DNA of 64,000 nt from Paragonimus skrjabini miyazakii (taxonomy: Eukaryota > Platyhelminthes > Trematoda > Plagiorchiida > Troglotrematidae): positions 145,155-209,154 of the forward strand of contig JTDE01000208.1 in NCBI GenBank assembly GCA_014338405.1, given 5' to 3'. The notes under the pieces were generated by a model. The model did no database searches, was not told the origin of the DNA, and saw only the letters and a list, made by a program, of their open reading frames with translations. Shown in pieces: positions 61,061 to 64,000 of this stretch. A program made the position numbers and the translations under genes. Each line of letters starts with the position of its first letter. Positions within the stretch are counted from its first letter, which is position 1.

Positions 61061-64000
61061 ATTCTGACCATACACAAACATATGACACTGAACGTGCGAC
61101 CTCGGAGCCAGGCTTAACCAATCATTGTGTGGAGTTTAGTAGCTACCTTTAATGTCACTCGTTAATAGTCAATTCTTGTTTTTTGCGGTTTGTTTCAGGG
61201 AACCCTTGTCTGATGAAATCCATATAACTGTTTACTGATGAGTATATATATATATATAATTGTGTAAAAATATATATAACTGTATTGACTTGAGAAAGAA
61301 TGATTGAGAACAACTGTTCGTCACATCGTTACCTATACAGAACATAACGGATGAGATAGCCAATTTCATTAATTAAAATCAGGTGAACTAAAATGGGACA
61401 AAGAGTGATTGCGAAATAACTTGAGTTTGTTATGTCTTATCGAGAGTTTACGATCAAGTTGCTGCAATACTATTGGTAACCCTATAACTGTTTCGTACAC
61501 GGTTGACAACCGAATACACTGGGTTTAGGTCATCCCAAGTGTCGTCACGTACTGAACAAAAACAGTTCATTGGAATTAAGCTGGCATACGGTTTAGGAGA
61601 GCACAATTATGCTGTTCCAGTCTGCTGTTAGCTGCAGTCTGAACACAGTTGGAATGAAGGTGCAAAATTCTACGGTTAGCCTAATCGGCAATCTGCGTTT
61701 TACCCGCTAGTTTCGGTTGGGTTTGTAAATACACTTCCATACTGGTGTTCAAGCCGTTGTTGCAATTGATCGGTACCTATTATACAGGTCAGAGACCAAG
61801 CTTAAACACCAGGCTGGCGGAAACCAGACGAACTTATAGAAAACAATTGAAAACAACCGAATTTTTCCAAAAGTAAATCGTTATTTTTATTTTGTACAAC
61901 TTTTACTTTTGTGATCAAGGACCAACGGTTCTGAACAAACGAAGGAACATCCTTTCAACCAGGACCCGGCCCCAGCATAGCCCGCTTCGCCAATCTTCTG
62001 TAAGTTAAACGTGTTCGAGAATCACTGCCTAACTATACATTGCCTCATAGTTTGTGCTAAAGTAAAGAACCGAGATTAAAAAATAGTGTTTCTGGTTTTA
62101 AAAGTTGGGCGGTTTTCACCCCAATTCGTTATGAAATCCGAACCATTGTTTCATCAAACGCAACAGCACAATTAGGAAATATATTTTATCCTTGGATATG
62201 CTCATTATTTCACTGAATTTGAAAGGCTGCATGACCTGAAGAGTGATTAAGACTGTCATAACTGCTATCGTCGCAACTAGTCATTAACCAGTGTGGTTAA
62301 TATGGAATTAAGAAGTGTACTCGAACAAACACTGCACGGGAGTAGGCATTTAGCTTCCTAGTTGAGCTAAGATTGATGGTGAGTACAAAACCACCAATCG
62401 GTTGATGAAAGACATTATACTACTTCCTTGCAGAGATGGAAAAATACGAGCTTCAATCCAGGATGATGAAAATATCCGCATTACTGCATTGCTTTTCTAG
62501 CGCCATCATCCCACGGGAAAACGAAAATCACTGGTTGTAGATTAACTGGACAGTGTGAGGTGGGGTCATATTCTAACCGTATGTGATGTAGTTAGTGTGT
62601 CTCAGTGACATTTCTTACAGTCTTATCGCGGTTTTGGTTGTATAGTTGTGGAGAGTTTGTTGCTTAAGGTTCATACTTCGTGAATGTCAAACAAAACCAA
62701 ACGAGAGATTGGTAACCAATGGTAACAATTGGTAAAGGGTCTATATTTTGTTTACATTCGAAGTATTCGAGTTTACGATTCAAATGACTTACTTCCGTAA
62801 TTGAGCTGTTCACTTATGTAGAAATTTCGTCTTCTTTGCTGGTTCCCCTTCCTATTGACCATCTTCATCTCACCGCGGGAAGTTGGCATTTAAATATTGT
62901 GAAATGTACAAATAGGCAAACCTACCAATAGTTGTGAACTCAGAAATGTATACCTAGTTGATCTCTACAACCACACCTCATCATTATCAAACATTCGAAA
63001 GTTGGTTAATCCGTCGTATATTTTGTTTATTATTAAACTAGATCATTAAACGTTCCCTACAGATATCCAGCGGTAGTTCAACTTACTATCTGTTCACGTT
63101 CATCCCATTACTGAGCGGCTCTAACTAAATGGCTATAATCTCCCCGGTCATCTAAACTTCCCAAAACGAAATGAATTCCTTCAGCCACATTTATGATTTC
63201 TACTATTTCGATTATCAAAAATGTCAAATTTCTCACCCTCACGCTGTAGTCAAGCAAAACCAGCAGTCTATCTGTCGGATAATTAGTATCATCGCATTCA
63301 TCTTCAAACGCCATAAAACCATGTTCCGGAAACTGGTAAAGGAATAGTCCCATCCAGTTGCAAAATAATTGGTCCTTCAGTGCACATCATTCTTTTCCGT
63401 AGACGCAAAACAGTCCTCAGTCATTGTGATCTAAACTACAGCCGCTTCTCCGTCCAAACAGCCCGTGTTCATCTCGGCAGTGGTAGGGACAAACAAGAAA
63501 CAGTTTTAAATGTGTTGGAACGTGTTGCATTAGTCATCGATATAGGCGAACTGTCCGTTGAGAGAGCGGCCACTGTATGGGTTAGGAAATTGACCTTTGA
63601 ATGCCGCGTGTATTCTATGGGATTAGTGCATTTTTTCAACCGGGTTCCCTAGGGCAGATGCTCACTGTGCAGGACACCCTATACTCGAAATAAACCATGA
63701 CGTACTTAACAATGGCAAACTCACCCTCCGGTCTTGTGTGTGCATAAACTGTTGATTCATTCAGTTTGTCTGCCCTGGAACTGATAGCAATCATTGTTTT
63801 TATGTAAGCCCAATCGTTGATTGTTCCTATCGTCGACTTTCAGTTTGAAACGATCATTAAAAACTGAGCTGTGATCAAAAGTTAAATAAAATAGCCGAAA
63901 TCAGTTATCAGGCCATATACTAGTGGTACCGCAAAGTGTGGTCAAACCATCCTTGTTCTGGCCACTCTAGAATGAAAATTTAGAATACATTTATCTGAAC
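61061..64000. other. Non-coding stretch
   Basis: A (TA)n run lies at 61243-61257. Frames on both strands at 63108-63652 (81 and 90 codons) are protein-like in composition but lack convincing splice pairs. A string at 61152-61170 resembles the SINE 3' end but is too short to call. Confidence 0.4.
61243..61257. repeat. (TA)7 run
   Basis: A 15-bp TA alternation in AT-rich DNA. Confidence 0.85.

Noticed and set aside
63108..63652. Protein-like frames on both strands (81 and 90 codons)
   Set aside because: A minus-strand donor (GAGG|GTGAGA) exists but there is no convincing acceptor; no domain was seen.
1..64000. CRISPR arrays, bacterial operons, rRNA genes or an intact tRNA
   Set aside because: None seen; the composition and retroelements are eukaryotic.

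Overview
The window looks like intron or intergenic DNA of a parasitic flatworm, most likely a trematode (fluke). This rests on the kinds of decayed retroelement present (Penelope-like, RTE-like and another LINE, plus a tRNA-derived SINE), on the moderate A+T content, and on the lack of any bacterial-style gene layout. The species cannot be read from the sequence alone. No complete host gene is visible. The only long open frames with recognisable homology belong to mobile elements, and all of those are broken.

Layout. 0-1.2 kb: a possible LTR-like AT-rich block, then the decayed tail of a LINE ORF2. 6-8 kb: two candidate spliced exons on the minus strand. 9.5-9.9 kb: a long inverted repeat (foldback). 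12.0-12.1 kb: a tRNA-like sequence. 12.6-14.1 kb: a Penelope-like element (PLE) on the minus strand, with reverse transcriptase and GIY-YIG endonuclease remnants. 15.75-17.35 kb: an older copy of the same PLE in the same orientation, carrying about 500 bp of extra sequence. 17.5-18.1 kb: two copies of a tRNA-derived SINE. 20-29.4 kb: candidate terminal exons and short tandem repeats. 29.6-31.74 kb: an RTE-clade non-LTR element (minus) with its RT core nearly intact but several stops and frameshifts. 32.3-32.43 kb: two inverted SINE tails forming a near-perfect hairpin. 33.4-33.9 kb: possible Ig-like exons. 37.2-38.9 kb: another SINE copy, a G-quadruplex-prone G-run array with an inverted partner, and candidate exons. 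44.9-45.9 kb: a phase-consistent three-exon model with a 30-nt intron. 54.2-55.8 kb: a second LINE family (RT and upstream region) ending directly against a SINE. 60.7-61.06 kb: a plus-strand PLE endonuclease fragment.

The recognisable parts form a record of successive retroelement insertion and decay; they are not a pathway. Most of the short ORFs are chance frames. Host exon calls rest on splice signals, open frame and phase only. They are given low confidence because such combinations arise by chance in 64 kb. The observations most worth following are the SINE family and its hairpin, the foldback repeat, the G-rich array with its inverted partner, and the mini-intron gene model.
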